NCBI RefSeq assembly: GCF_905163445.1
Contig: NC_053181.1
Span: forward strand, 4,340,001 to 4,404,000
Source of the DNA: Pararge aegeria
Lineage: Eukaryota > Arthropoda > Insecta > Lepidoptera > Nymphalidae
DNA: 64,000 bases
Direction of reading: 5' to 3'
The notes under the pieces: generated by a model
The model's input: the letters and a program-made list of their open reading frames with translations, nothing else
Database searches by the model: none
What the model was told of the DNA's origin: nothing
Part shown: piece by piece, positions 45,501 to 55,466 of the stretch
Position numbering within the stretch: position 1 is the first letter of the stretch
How the letters are laid out: each line of letters starts with the position of its first letter
Program-made: the position numbers and the translations under genes

Positions 45501-47145
45501 TTTTAGTAGGTATCAGTTGTTTTGGCAACAGAAATACGTCATCTGTGAAAATTATAACTGTCTAACTATCACGGTTCATGAGGTAAAGCCTGGTAACTGA
45601 CGGACAGACAGACAGACGGACGGACAGCGGAGTCTCAGTAAAAAGGACGCGCTTTACTTTTTCGGTACGGAACCCTACTACGGAAAAAATATTGACAATA
45701 AGATTTTTCAAAAATAGCGCTATTATTAGCGCTATTTCACCTTTTTGAAAAATCGTCAATTTTCGTAGAGGTAACAGCAGGGTTAACACAGACAGGCGAC
45801 AAAAATTATATCATCCTGCCTATGGATATATTTAACATGTCCACCTACTTAAGCACGTTAACATGGAATAGGAGAATTTTACCCCCGTTTATTATAACAT
45901 ATATTATTTGGATTTTATTTGCGACAATGCTATGAGTGTTGATAAAGCTGTGTGAGAGAAGATACATTTTATATTTTTTCCGGGGAGATAATTGTCTCCC
46001 GACCATGATAACCGTGCTAAGGTTATAACTCATGTTTCAGTTTTAACTTTGCTTGTATCATAAATGTTGTGGTAATAATCTATATATATAATAAATTATA
46101 ATAAAAGTAACTACTGATATAATATGTACACTCACATATATTATGTTTATTGTAAATGCATGTCGAGTAGAATAAAGAGGATCTTACTAACGAGGAAAAC
46201 ACTTTAAACTTCGGTGTAATACAAAGGGGTGATAGTGCCAGCGTCTTGAACGCGAGCTGGCGGACTAGATACCCATTTTAGGATGGCGTGTATTTTGAGT
46301 TTTTTTGTTATTCCACTACTGATTAGCGCTTGGCTACGATCTCAGTGGTAAGCGATGATGCTGTCTAATATGGTAGCGTACTAACCTGTTAGGTTAGTTA
46401 TATTAAACTCATAGGTTTCTACGAGGCTTCGTACCAGATAACTTAATGGCGAACGTTTAGTCTGTAGTGTTAAATATTGACCGAATATTTGGCATTTCTT
46501 TAGACGAAGGGCTAATATTTCCGAATGGTTAAATAAACTAATGTTTAAAGATAAAATTAACTAAACTTCAGTACTTAATTCCGTAATTAAATACCTAAAC
46601 TACATTTTAATAGTAGTAGTAATCATTTAACTAATTAATAAGTGATAAAACACAATATTATAAGGCAAACACGGGACGAAAGAAGAATGAAGTTAGTTCT
46701 AGTTATGCCCATTAAGGCTTAAAAGTTAGCTTTGAGTGTTACCTATCTTTATATATTTATTTCTTGTGTGCGTGTATATGTCACTGAACTCCTCCTAGAC
46801 GGCTGGACCGATTTGAATGAATTTTTTGGTATACGTTTGGGGGGCACCCTGGATGGTTTAGATTCACAAATTAGTTCGACAGATGGCGCTGGGGTCCGCT
46901 AGTACTATATAAATAAACAGTGTTTAGTTTATCCTTGGCTCGGGAGTTAAGAAATTGAAATTAACTGGGAGATGAATAAGGTAATAACTGATGATGATTT
47001 AAAAGTAAAACCTAATAATTGGTACCAAATAGAAAATAAAATAAAGCTTGATTGGAAAACTCACCTGATAGTCAGGGCACCATCCCAGCGATGGTATCTG
47101 CGCCGACGCAGTCGCGACCAAAAGCAGTACCGAGAGCCTCAACAT
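39559..47145 (-). CDS. Apolipoprotein D-like secreted lipocalin 2 with charged C-terminal extension, 293 aa
   Basis: Minus-strand exons: 47145-47065, 44142-43985, 42893-42709, 41034-40784, 39765-39559; phases 0, 2, 1, 0, total 882 nt. Residues 1-15 or 16 are a signal peptide (MLRLSVLLLVATASA). C23 sits in GWCPDYQ; GTW (39-41) in FLGTWYEAERFF is the lipocalin GxW motif; DTDYENF (121-127) and TRDR (148-151) are the other blocks. Cysteines 23, 57, 133 and 183 match lipocalin 1. The first three introns have the same phases as lipocalin 1, so the two genes are duplicates. After C183 a tail of about 110 residues continues, Val/Ala/Asp-rich in exon 4, then Lys/Glu/Pro-rich in exon 5 with repeated IEKPED/IEKPDK/IPE units. 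Normal ApoD-like proteins stop near residue 195. Likely an extracellular carrier; ligand unknown. Confidence 0.93.
41150..41295 (-). repeat. tRNA-headed SINE, family D
   Basis: The minus strand begins 'gagagccgtagcttaattgg' (A box) and has 'gcaagttcaaatcct' (B box), then a body ending 'gacagagctc' reversed. It is in the lipocalin 2 intron 3. No tRNA cloverleaf forms, so not a tRNA gene. Confidence 0.6.
41400..41830 (+). repeat. LINE-derived 3' region
   Basis: 'ctgccgctaagcggcatt', 'gtgtttcggtgtgaagggtg', 'catgccttgtgcaagtgttg', then 'aagccggcaacgcatc', 'gctgcagatgtttatgggcg' and 'aggtgacccacttgctcgtt'. These are common lepidopteran 3'-end blocks. The open frames across it are incidental. Confidence 0.6.
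41990..42185 (+). repeat. LINE 3'-end copy, family E
   Basis: 'ctcgtttggaaccctcctag', 'atgaacgcttcataagtgcc', and the tail 'tttttgaatttgaatttgaa'. Intron 3 of lipocalin 2. Confidence 0.7.
44470..44740 (-). repeat. tRNA-headed SINE
   Basis: Reverse strand: 'ccggtcatagtggttagca' (A box) and 'cgggtttgaatcccgag' (B box), followed by an AAAATTTGTTAGG-type body. The 5' GCCTGCC does not pair with the 3' GCCAGCC, so no acceptor stem forms and it is not a functional tRNA. Intron 1 of lipocalin 2. Confidence 0.65.
45367..45760. repeat. Foldback repeats flanking a dispersed element
   Basis: Two hairpins: 45367-45379 with 45384-45396 (13-bp arms) and 45691-45722 with 45727-45760. Between them is the common lepidopteran block 'acggacagacagacagacgg' ... 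'ttcggtacggaaccctacta'. Intron 1 of lipocalin 2. Confidence 0.6.
46295..46450 (+). repeat. Dispersed repeat, family C
   Basis: 'ttattccactactgattagc', 'tggtaagcgatgatgctgtc', 'ctaacctgttaggttag'. Truncated 3'. Confidence 0.6.
46745..46902 (+). mobile_element. Helitron-like 3' end fragment
   Basis: 'ctggaccgatttgaatgaat' and an ending '...gtccgCTAG' followed by T, as expected for CTRR-ended Helitrons inserted at A^T. There is no Rep/helicase frame, so a non-autonomous remnant. Confidence 0.4.
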
Positions 47146-47206
47146 CTTGGAGATCAGACAGGAGCGGGGGCTGTGACGGGAATGATGTCCTACGTCCCGA
47201 TCTTCG

Positions 47207-47214
47207 CTTTTAAA
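47207..47214 (-). promoter_or_regulatory. TATA-like box of lipocalin 2
   Basis: The minus strand reads TTTAAAAG about 65 bases before the ATG at 47145. A start near 47180 (within the ATCATTC around 47187-47181) would give normal TATA spacing and a leader of about 35-40 bases. Confidence 0.5.
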
Positions 47215-48264
47215 CCCTTCCCGTGAACCGGTCTAGAACCCTCTAATGTAACTCTAGGTTGATTTATATTACGCTATCGTTGATATAAAGAACCCGAGAT
47301 ATACAGTATTAATAGTTCAATGAAGTGAGGCATACGCAGTGTAGGTTATAAGGCGTAGGATGCCTTGCACGAGGCTATACAAAAACCGGTAAATTTACGT
47401 TTAGCAAGAGGACAATGGCAGCAGCAGATGAATGTTGGCTGATGATGATGATGAAACACCGACACTTCAATATTATTGAAGTACCTATACGGTATAGATA
47501 AATAAGCTTTTATCACAAACCTCAGCCTATCAATAATGTCTCACTGATCACTTTGTATGCTGCTCCTATTGCAGATCTAATAATATATATTGGTATGGTT
47601 TAGATCAAATTCCTCAGCCTCACTAATAATGTCGCACTGCTCATTTTTTACGCTGCTCATATCAACTAAAAAAAATTTGTGATAATTTTTTGTAATTAAA
47701 AGTTATAAAATCTGTTTACAAAATCATGACAATCCTGTTTTTGTCAGAGTCAAAATTTTGAATTATCTTATCTTAAGAACGTGGAAACAGAATCTTGGTG
47801 ACAAAAATCTATATCTTTTTTTTTACGTATTGCCTAATAGATGTAAGGAAAGGAAATACATATATCGTATATATATATATCGTTTTTATAGTATTTCGTT
47901 TATAGTAGTCCCATTTTGAGATATTCTGTTTTGGGAAACGATAAGGGGGTTTCTTAGGAGTTGGTGGCATTACATTTCTATTACTTTGTATATCTTGGAT
48001 GGTTGATAATATGCCGTAATGAATTTTGCAACGAGCCTTGTTATGCACATATGGTGGTAATTATGGCATTGTCCTTTTTTCGCGTCGGCAGACGGGATGT
48101 CGTTGCTGCATTGGCCAGTTTTTGTTTACCTATCTAAGAATAGTGTCTTGAGTTTTTGTTTGTTTAAGAATGTTGAACCGAGAATCTTCTCTCGTTTAAT
48201 ATGTTCGGCTTTACTTTCGTGTATGACTTTAGAGTATAGTATATAAGAAGAATAGTGTGTAGGA

Positions 48265-48435
48265 CTTTGGCTTCGTTTAAGGTGGACCTAGTTTGATCCC
48301 CAGTACGAATTTGTAACTTTGCGGAGTTATGGGCGTTTTAAGTAATATCACTTAATTTTGCAAGCGAAGCAAACATCGTGAGGGAACCTGTATGCATGAA
48401 AGTTTGAGAACTTGGCCAGCGTGTTGGACGAATGC
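48265..48435 (+). repeat. SINE family B, degraded fragment
   Basis: 'gttatgggcgttttaag', 'atatcact', 'catcgtgagggaacctgtat', 'ggccagcgtgttgga'. Confidence 0.45.
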
Positions 48436-48624
48436 CTTATCAATATCTAATATTTCTATCCCTGAAATTTATAGAGCTCCTACAGGATTTTGTACAACCT
48501 TAATTCACGCGGCATCAGCTGCTTTGATTTAAATATAATCATATTTTATGTTCACTTAACAACAGTGCCGAATGCCTACTGGTAGTATATTTGGTTACTG
48601 GGCTATTTAACATTCTTTTTTTTA

Positions 48625-48800
48625 TTCCACTACAAGTTAGCCCTTGATTGCAATCCCACCTGCAGTCTAAGATGGTAGCGGGCGAGTATGCCAGTTATTC
48701 TTAAACCACACGCCTAATCTACTTGACAGTTGTTTCTACGTGACATCGTACCGGAACGCGAAGCTTACCGGCACGTCCGTGTCGGTAACTAACCACGACC
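48625..48800 (+). repeat. Dispersed repeat, family C
   Basis: 'attccactacaagttagccc', 'gattgcaatcccacc', 'cagtctaagatggtagcggg', 'taccggcacgtccgtgtcgg'. Confidence 0.65.
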
Positions 48801-48879
48801 AAAGTCTCCCACCATACCAGACTAATTATTAATTGGAAAGTCAACATCTCCTGAGGATGTTTCGGTATTTTTTCTATTG

Positions 48880-49175
48880 CAATAAAAGACAGACCAAGAC
48901 TGATGGTAAGTGGAAAACCATCGCTTTTAAACAGAACAACACTTGCACATGGCATGCGAGTAGCACGTCCTGCAACATGCCGCCCCGTGTCCATCAATTT
49001 GAGGCGTCGCGTAGGTGTTAAGCCTCATGTGACTGTAATTACACCGGCCACCACGTCCTTCTGACCGGAACACAGTGAAGTAATAATGCTCCTTAGCGGC
49101 AGAAATGGCATGGCGATACTACTTCCCCGGACGAGCTCTTTGCCATAAAAAGTTCTACTCCTACGAGACTACTTC
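48880..49175 (-). repeat. LINE-derived repeat, family D, reversed
   Basis: 'agcacgtcctgcaacatgcc', 'gcgtcgcgtaggtgttaagc', 'actgtaattacaccggccac', 'ccccggacgagctctttgcc'. This is the reverse of blocks seen at 41400-41640 and 26565-26790. Confidence 0.6.
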
Positions 49176-49369
49176 GGAGTTCGGTGTCAGAGCGAAACGT
49201 CCGTATAGAGTAGGTACACTGCCCAAGATCTGTTTGGTGTGGAGTATAAATATAATAGAAGTTATATAGTAAAGTGTTTGTTCTTTTTTTTTGTTAGTCT
49301 GAACCGTTTTCCATACCAAACATGCTTCATCAACCAAAGGTTGTCTGGAGGAGATAGCTTCAAGCGATA

Positions 49370-52262
49370 AATAATAATAATAATAATAATAATAATAATT
49401 TTATTTCAAGCATCAAATACAGCTCATATTTTGTTAGTAAATACTTAGCCTATGTTAGTAACTTACGTATAAGAGAGGGATATGCGAATCACCGCCGTTC
49501 TAGTCCATTTGAAATAGCACAGCAGTGATTCACATATCTGCAGTCCAACCTGCTGGCGATCATCTTTAGGATGCTGTTGGAGCTACCCCGCAACCTGTGC
49601 ACCAGGGCGCCACATCTTTTGCGCATTGTGGCGAAGAAGCAGTCAACTTGTGCATCCGCAAACATCCCCGATGCACTACAAAAGCGGGGCAACTTCAACA
49701 GCACCCTAAAGGCATTATTATACTGTATACGGAGCGCGTTATACGATTTTTGAGAATACTTAGCCCACAGGCTGCACGTGTAGAACGTCATACAATATGA
49801 TTTAAACAACGTGATTTTAATGGCGTTGGTACACCGCGCAAACCTGCGAGCCAGCATATTTGCTCTCACTGACAATGCTCTCCGTTCTCTTTCGATGTCA
49901 GCATCATCTTTGAGGCCAGGAGTCAAAATATGCCCGAGATACTTGAATTGATAAACTCTCTCCAATACTACCCCATTGATCAAAATAGGAGGTACTTTAT
50001 TCGGTGTCTTACCCTCAGCCTCAAAGACCATCACCACACTCTTTTTTGTATTGTAGGTAAGTCCATGTCTTTCTACATAAGCCTCGCAAATAGCCATCAG
50101 TACCCTGAGACCGCAGACCGATGCACTCAACAGCACCATATCGTCGGCGTAACTTATATTATTTAAACAAACCCCATCTATGTAGCAGCCAACCCTGGTG
50201 CTGCTGAGCTCACAAAGCAATTCATTCATGTAAAGGTTGAAGAGAGTCGGCGAGCATAAACCACCCTGCCTCACCCCGCACTCCAACCCATACGAATTCG
50301 AAAGAACGCCTGCCCATCGGACATTGTTGACTTGGTTTTGATACCAATATTTAAAAATATTGGTAAGTTCTGGAGGTATATTTGCTTCCTCCATCTTTTT
50401 CCATAATACATCGTACGAAACCAAGTCAAATGCCTTCGACAGGTCTAGAAAACAGGCGTAAATCGGAGTCTTCCGCCTCGCATAGTACGTAACAGCATGC
50501 TTTAGCCCCAACACAGCACTCTCTGTTGACAAACCAGGCCGAAATCCAAATTGGTTGTCATGTGGCATAATTATCCTGTTTAAGAGAGTGTTTAGCAAGC
50601 TGTCAAATACCTTTGAGATGACGGTAGCCAATGAGATGGGCCTATAGTTGTTTTTATCGGATAGGTCCCCCGTTTTATTTTTCGCTATAGGCACAACTAT
50701 CGTACGCATCATCTCTTGAGGCATAAAACTGTGGCTTATACAAACGTTGTACAGCATCGTCAAAACCCGCGGTACATGTGGCCCAGCATATTGTAAATGC
50801 TCAATGCTGAGACCGTCATGGCCTGGGGATTTACCTCTGGTCATGCGTTTAATTATACTTGCTACTTCTTTACACTGAAATTGAATACCCACTACCCTGC
50901 CAGTCTCAACATTAGGCATCGAATGAGAGGGCCCCAATGGCGATTTTACGAAAAAGTGTTCCTTAAAAACATTAGCAATCTCGCCAGGCTCGCTCACGCC
51001 ACTGACGCTCACGGGTATAGACGGCCTATAATTTAATTTATTGGTATGTTTCCAAAATCCTCTAAAATCATTTCTAGAATGATGTGAGGCCAGAATATCC
51101 ATTTTAATCTGATCTTGGTGGTTTTGACACCATTTTAAACGTGCTTTGAAAACTCTTCTGGCCTCCGCCATCTCCAAATAAATCGGTCCAGTAGCTGGCT
51201 TACCGTAACATAACCAGAACAAAAATTTTTGCCTCGCCTGCCCGTGTGCTTCAGCTACGTGTTTATTCCAGCCTATCACTGTCTTTTTTATTCTACGCTT
51301 GCCGATGGGTTCTCTACTCGCCACCGAGGAATCTCGAAGGGCCTGGACGATATCACCGTACAACTTTGTAATAGCGACTCCATGCTTAGGATCACTACAG
51401 GTGCGGTCGCAGCACTCACGAAGCTCATGCGGAAAGTCTATAAGTCTAAGCCTTTCATGACATTCTCTCTGGTATGTATGGATCTGCTCTTGACCTCTCT
51501 CACCCCAAGTGATTACATTTAGAGAGGTGTTATTAAGAGGTTTCTTTGGTTGTAACACATTTAAATTACATTCTACCACCAGAGGGAAATGGTCAGACCA
51601 CATAATATCAAACAACACATAAACATTACTCACAGACGCTATAGCTGCCTTAGTAGCTACGCAATGATCAAGCCATCGCTTGGAGCCGTGGGCTTCGCTT
51701 ATAAAAGTGTAGGTATCCGACATTAAACCTAACATTTCGACATCTACACAAGTCCACTCTTGCTCTATGCAGAACTGAGACAGTTCGATATAAAATCTCT
51801 CCGTAGGGTGTGCGTTGTAGTCCCCTAATATAAAAACACAACTCTCACTGTAAGTGTCAATAACCGCATTTACCGAACTCAGTACATCAGTAAATTCTGC
51901 TAGGTTAGCCACTGCATCCGTAGGCATGTATACACTCATAACTATACACGATTTCTCCGGTAACACTATTCTGATAGCACAAATACGCGAGTTATGACAC
52001 TGCACAATAGACACATTTTGAAATGCACTACGTCTCCATAGAAGCGCGACTCCGCCGTACGGTCTTCCACGCAACATGCCTGCCGCGGTGTCCACCGCTG
52101 ACACACCTGTCGAGCTGAAGTCGTCACTCAGCGTCTCGAGGAAAGACAACTCGTCTGGCAGCAGCCACGTTTCTTGCAGCGCTACTATATCAGCTGTCTT
52201 ACAAAACTCGCGTATGCCATCTGAAGAGCGCTTCACACTCTTACAAGCTAAAAAAAGCTAAA
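49370..52262 (-). mobile_element. 5'-truncated non-LTR retrotransposon with (ATT)n tail
   Basis: Minus-strand insertion of about 2.9 kb. The 3' end has an 88-base 3' UTR ending in an (ATT)n run (about 49370-49400), as expected for target-primed insertion. The 5' end stops within the start of the endonuclease domain. A short ATAA-type target duplication is plausible at both junctions (gcgATAA left, aATAAagcc right). Confidence 0.85.
49489..52236 (-). CDS. Endonuclease-reverse transcriptase of a non-LTR retrotransposon (ORF2, N-terminally truncated)
   Basis: 915 open codons without a stop. The APE-type endonuclease occupies about residues 1-230: LQETWLLP, GGVALLWRRS, ILGDYNAHP and the SDHFPL catalytic motif near 216. 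The reverse transcriptase follows at about 460-730: FRPGLSTESAV, FLDLSKAFD, GVRQGGLCSPTLFNLYMNEL and the active site SYADDMVLLS. The C-terminal part has ATMRKRCGALVHRLRGSSNS. There is no ATG at the beginning; the reading frame continues a few codons upstream (LACKSVKRSS) into the junction, so the true N-terminus and ORF1 are lost. The intact frame implies a young copy. The clade is not certain; the RT looks CR1/Rex1/Daphne-like rather than RTE. Not a host gene. Confidence 0.93.
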   Translation of the reverse strand: MKRSSDGIREFCKTADIVALQETWLLPDELSFLETLSDDFSSTGVSAVDTAAGMLRGRPYGGVALLWRRSAFQNVSIVQCHNSRICAIRIVLPEKSCIVMSVYMPTDAVANLAEFTDVLSSVNAVIDTYSESCVFILGDYNAHPTERFYIELSQFCIEQEWTCVDVEMLGLMSDTYTFISEAHGSKRWLDHCVATKAAIASVSNVYVLFDIMWSDHFPLVVECNLNVLQPKKPLNNTSLNVITWGERGQEQIHTYQRECHERLRLIDFPHELRECCDRTCSDPKHGVAITKLYGDIVQALRDSSVASREPIGKRRIKKTVIGWNKHVAEAHGQARQKFLFWLCYGKPATGPIYLEMAEARRVFKARLKWCQNHQDQIKMDILASHHSRNDFRGFWKHTNKLNYRPSIPVSVSGVSEPGEIANVFKEHFFVKSPLGPSHSMPNVETGRVVGIQFQCKEVASIIKRMTRGKSPGHDGLSIEHLQYAGPHVPRVLTMLYNVCISHSFMPQEMMRTIVVPIAKNKTGDLSDKNNYRPISLATVISKVFDSLLNTLLNRIIMPHDNQFGFRPGLSTESAVLGLKHAVTYYARRKTPIYACFLDLSKAFDLVSYDVLWKKMEEANIPPELTNIFKYWYQNQVNNVRWAGVLSNSYGLECGVRQGGLCSPTLFNLYMNELLCELSSTRVGCYIDGVCLNNISYADDMVLLSASVCGLRVLMAICEAYVERHGLTYNTKKSVVMVFEAEGKTPNKVPPILINGVVLERVYQFKYLGHILTPGLKDDADIERERRALSVRANMLARRFARCTNAIKITLFKSYCMTFYTCSLWAKYSQKSYNALRIQYNNAFRVLLKLPRFCSASGMFADAQVDCFFATMRKRCGALVHRLRGSSNSILKMIASRLDCRYVNHCCAISNGLERR

Positions 52263-53391
52263 TAAAGCCGCCTTTTATTTAGCTTTTGTTTTGTTAATTT
52301 TTTTTTTCTCTGTGTGCAAAAAATACTTTTTATCTATCTATCTTGGTGTGCTGTACAAATAAAGAGTTTAGATAAATAAAAACTTCACGATTCTGGGTTT
52401 TCACTCTAACACCTTGGAACCCCAACGTCCAACGGTTATCGAGCTAGCTAATTCCATTCCTATTCTTTCTCTCTACTAAGAGAGAGTTTAAGAGCAAAAC
52501 AGCACGCAATTCCAATGCGTTTTATGGGCCTTTAACAATTATCATTATCACGCGTTGTTGCTTAAAACCGAGATGGATCTTAGTACAAAACTATTGTTGT
52601 AGCATCAATTGCTGCAATAATATGGAGACACATTCATTGTACATGAAAAGTAAGTAAAGTTTTGGAATGTTCCCATGCAGGCCCATAGATCGCTGCAAAA
52701 AGGTCCGAGCCATCTGCCATTACCGGTTTCATTCCTGGCCATCTTTTTATTTTCTATCTTTCCTATCTATTTTTAAACCTAAGAGTATGTTCACACCGTG
52801 GGATGCCAGGCAAGTTACGAAGGTACGTACTTCTTGGTGCCTTTTGTAGCTTGTTCACTGGAAGTAGAGTACAGAGAATTTATAAACGCGGTTTTTTACT
52901 TTATCTACGTATATCGGCGTTTGACAATCTCTTAGCGAGTAAGTAGGAAAGCACTTTTGCTTATTGATAAATGGTCACGAACGTCATTTATTTTTACCTA
53001 TTTCCCTTATTAATTTCTAGTGCTGATTGTTGCAGAACCAATAAACTTGTTTTCTTTCTTTAAATAAAGAAAGCGATTATAGCGATATTATAGCGATTTA
53101 AAAAAGTCTAGTTATTGTCTCAAGTGTGTAAAAGCTATTTAGTTGTTTGCTTAACCTCTTTTTGTTGGACTTATTAGACTTTAGCGCTGTGATGGTTTTA
53201 TGTGTTGCTGGAGATATTTTAATAGGACTGACTTATTATTTACTACATACACTATATGTACTCACATTGTAGGTACATGTCGCGGAAAACTAGAATGTAT
53301 TAACATTTACATATAAATAGAACCACTATATACATACTTGTATATAGTGTAGTCCGCCTTATCTGCTATTGTTTTATGTGAACAAATAAAT

Positions 53392-53448
53392 TTTCATTTC
53401 ATTTTTCATTTCATTTCATTTCATTTTTCATTTCATTTCATTTCATTT
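53392..53448. repeat. (ATTTC)n microsatellite
   Basis: About eleven units of ATTTC with ATTTTTC variants at the end of a truncated LINE-like 'gtgaacaaataaattttc'. Confidence 0.9.
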
Positions 53449-53471
53449 GTATGCTATAATGCTATATTATT

Positions 53472-53765
53472 GAAGCGGTGATAGCCCAGTGATAGTCAGC
53501 TCGACTTAACTTTGGGGGGGCCGAGTTCGAATCCCAGCATGCACTTTCCTAAGATATGTGCGTTTTATGTAATTAAAAATATCACTTGATTCGACGGTGA
53601 AGGAAAACACCGTGAGGAAACCGGCTGAGAGTTAAAGTTAAGAGTTAAACCGGCTAAGTTTAGAATGTTCTCAAAGGTTGGACCAGCTTGGTGGACTTAA
53701 CCCCTTCTCATTTTGGGAGGAGCCCCGCCCCTGTAATGGGCCGGTAATGGGTCGATATGCTGATG
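53472..53765 (+). repeat. SINE family B, near-complete copy
   Basis: A box 'gcggtgatagcccagtgata', B box 'gagttcgaatccc', then 'gatatgtgcgttttatg', 'tatcacttgattcgacggtg', 'gggccggtaatgggtcgata'. Confidence 0.85.
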
Positions 53766-53939
53766 CTATAATTATAATTATTAAATTTAATTTTAAATGT
53801 ATTTTTGTAAAAAATCTCTTACTTACTATCTGCTATTTGTGTAATTTTTCTCTATAATTGAGGAAGGCTGACTACTGAAACACAGTTAAACTAGTTCAAT
53901 AGTCAATGAACTGTTTTATACTAATTACAAATAGGATTC

Positions 53940-54017
53940 ATTTTTAGAAAATGTCATTTTATTTGTGTTTTCCGGTAATAACCGATTTGGTGCAATGAAG
54001 TCGCACGGGTCAGCTAG
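53940..54017 (+). mobile_element. Possible Helitron 3' end
   Basis: 'gcacgggtcagCTAG' followed by T. Only the terminus is recognisable. Confidence 0.3.
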
Positions 54018-54603
54018 TGATTACATAATATGGTTGAAATTATTATTTAACAAGGTATTTTTTTTAATTATAGTAAATAACATTAAATTCAATATTTCTT
54101 CCTTTAATGGGGAATATTTTTTTTTATAAATTAAAGGACATGGTTGCAATCAAATGTCAGGGGTTTTTTCCAACGTTATTTCATTCTGTATTATTTTATC
54201 ATTAATAGATGGATTAACAAATACATAAAAAAATAGCAAAAGTATTTAATAATAGTTATTGAAATTGTACCACTAATGTATTATTTTTCCATTTTCAAAC
54301 ACCGTCTGAAAAATTATTAGATCTACGTAATAAAGTTATTTTTATGTTTTTAATAATATATCTTTATATTATGTAAGTATTTTAATATTTATAGGTATTA
54401 ATTATAAGTGTATTTCTTATTTAAATTAATTAGGTATGTATATTTATTTATGTAGGATTATTATTTATCTTTACTTTATGCACCATCTAATGTCCGTTTA
54501 ACTGGTAGCTTCTTATGATAAGGCAGCCTTTGCACTTGAACACCATGTACTTTTCTGTTTGTTTTTATTTGTATTGTTTCTTTGTTGCAATAAGTTATTT
54601 TAT

Positions 54604-55466
54604 TCATCTATCTTTTTTTTATAGTTCTAGTCCCTGATGAAAAAAGACCAGCAATTGATCTTTACGTGGTAAGGCGTAGAATGTTTTAATGTCCGTAGTA
54701 TTACGTACATACGTCTACTATAGTAGCCTTTCTATCTTTTTTTATAGTTCTTGTCCCTGGTGAAAAAAGACCAGCAATTGATCTTTACGTGGTAAGGCGT
54801 AGAATGTTTTAATGTCCGTAGTATTACGTACATACGTCTACTATAGTAGCCTTTCTATCTTTTTTTATAGTTCTTGTCCCTGGTGAAAAAAGACCAGCAA
54901 TTGATCTTTACGTGGTAAGGCGTAGAATGTTTTAATGTCCGTAGTATTACGTACATACGTCTACTATAGTAGCCTTTCTATCTTTTTTTATAGTTCTTGT
55001 CCCTGGTGAAAAAAGACCAGCAATTGTTCTTTACGTGGTAAGGCGTAGAATGTTTTAATGTCCGTAGTATTACGTACATACGTCTACTATAGTAGCCTTT
55101 CTATCTTTTTTTATAGTTCTTGTCCCTGGTGAAAAAAGACCAGCAATTGATCTTTACGTGGTAAGGCGTAGAATGTTTTAATGTCCGTAGTATTACGTAC
55201 ATACGTCTACTATAGTAGCCTTTCTTTCTTTTTTTATAGTTCTTGTCCCTGGTGAAAAAAGACCAGCAATTGTTCTTTACGTGGTAAGGCGTAGAATGTT
55301 TTAATGTCCGTAGTATTACGTACATACGTCTACTATAGTAGCCTTTCTATCTTTTATAGTTCTTGTCCCTGGTGAAAAAAGACCAGCAATTGTTCTTTAC
55401 GTGGTAAGGCTATGTAGAAAGTTTTAATTTCTGTCGTATGACGTACATACGTCTACTATAGTAGCC
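54604..55466. repeat. 123-bp minisatellite, about seven units
   Basis: The marker tagtagc recurs at 54721, 54844, 54967, 55090, 55213, 55336 and 55459, each exactly 123 bases apart. Units 2-6 are almost identical; the first and last are diverged. Each has 'gaccagcaattg', 'tttacgtggtaaggcgtaga' and 'ttacgtacatacgtctacta'. Because 123 is a multiple of three, an open frame (74 codons, minus strand) crosses the units, but it is not a gene. Confidence 0.95.

Larger units (their letters stand above)
47215..49309. other. Spacer between lipocalin 2 and the retrotransposon nest
   Basis: No gene. It contains repeat fragments: SINE B-like at 48265-48435, family C at 48625-48800 and a reversed family D copy at 48880-49175, listed separately. 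The rest is AT-rich with short (AT)n near 47868. Confidence 0.55.
49310..52385 (+). mobile_element. Older LINE 3' end (family F) split by a later insertion
   Basis: The left part 49310-49369 reads 'aaaggttgtctggaggagat' then 'agcttcaagcgataa'. The right part from about 52264 continues 'agccgccttttatttagctt' and ends 'ctgtacaaataaagagttta'. In the uninterrupted copy at 14765 (reverse strand) the same blocks are joined as 'agcgataaggccgcc'. The break lies exactly where the minus-strand element begins and ends. Confidence 0.8.

Noticed and set aside
55101..55325. 74-codon minus-strand frame with an internal repeat
   Set aside because: The 123-bp minisatellite period is divisible by three, which makes the frame repeat; there is no start context, splice site or homology.
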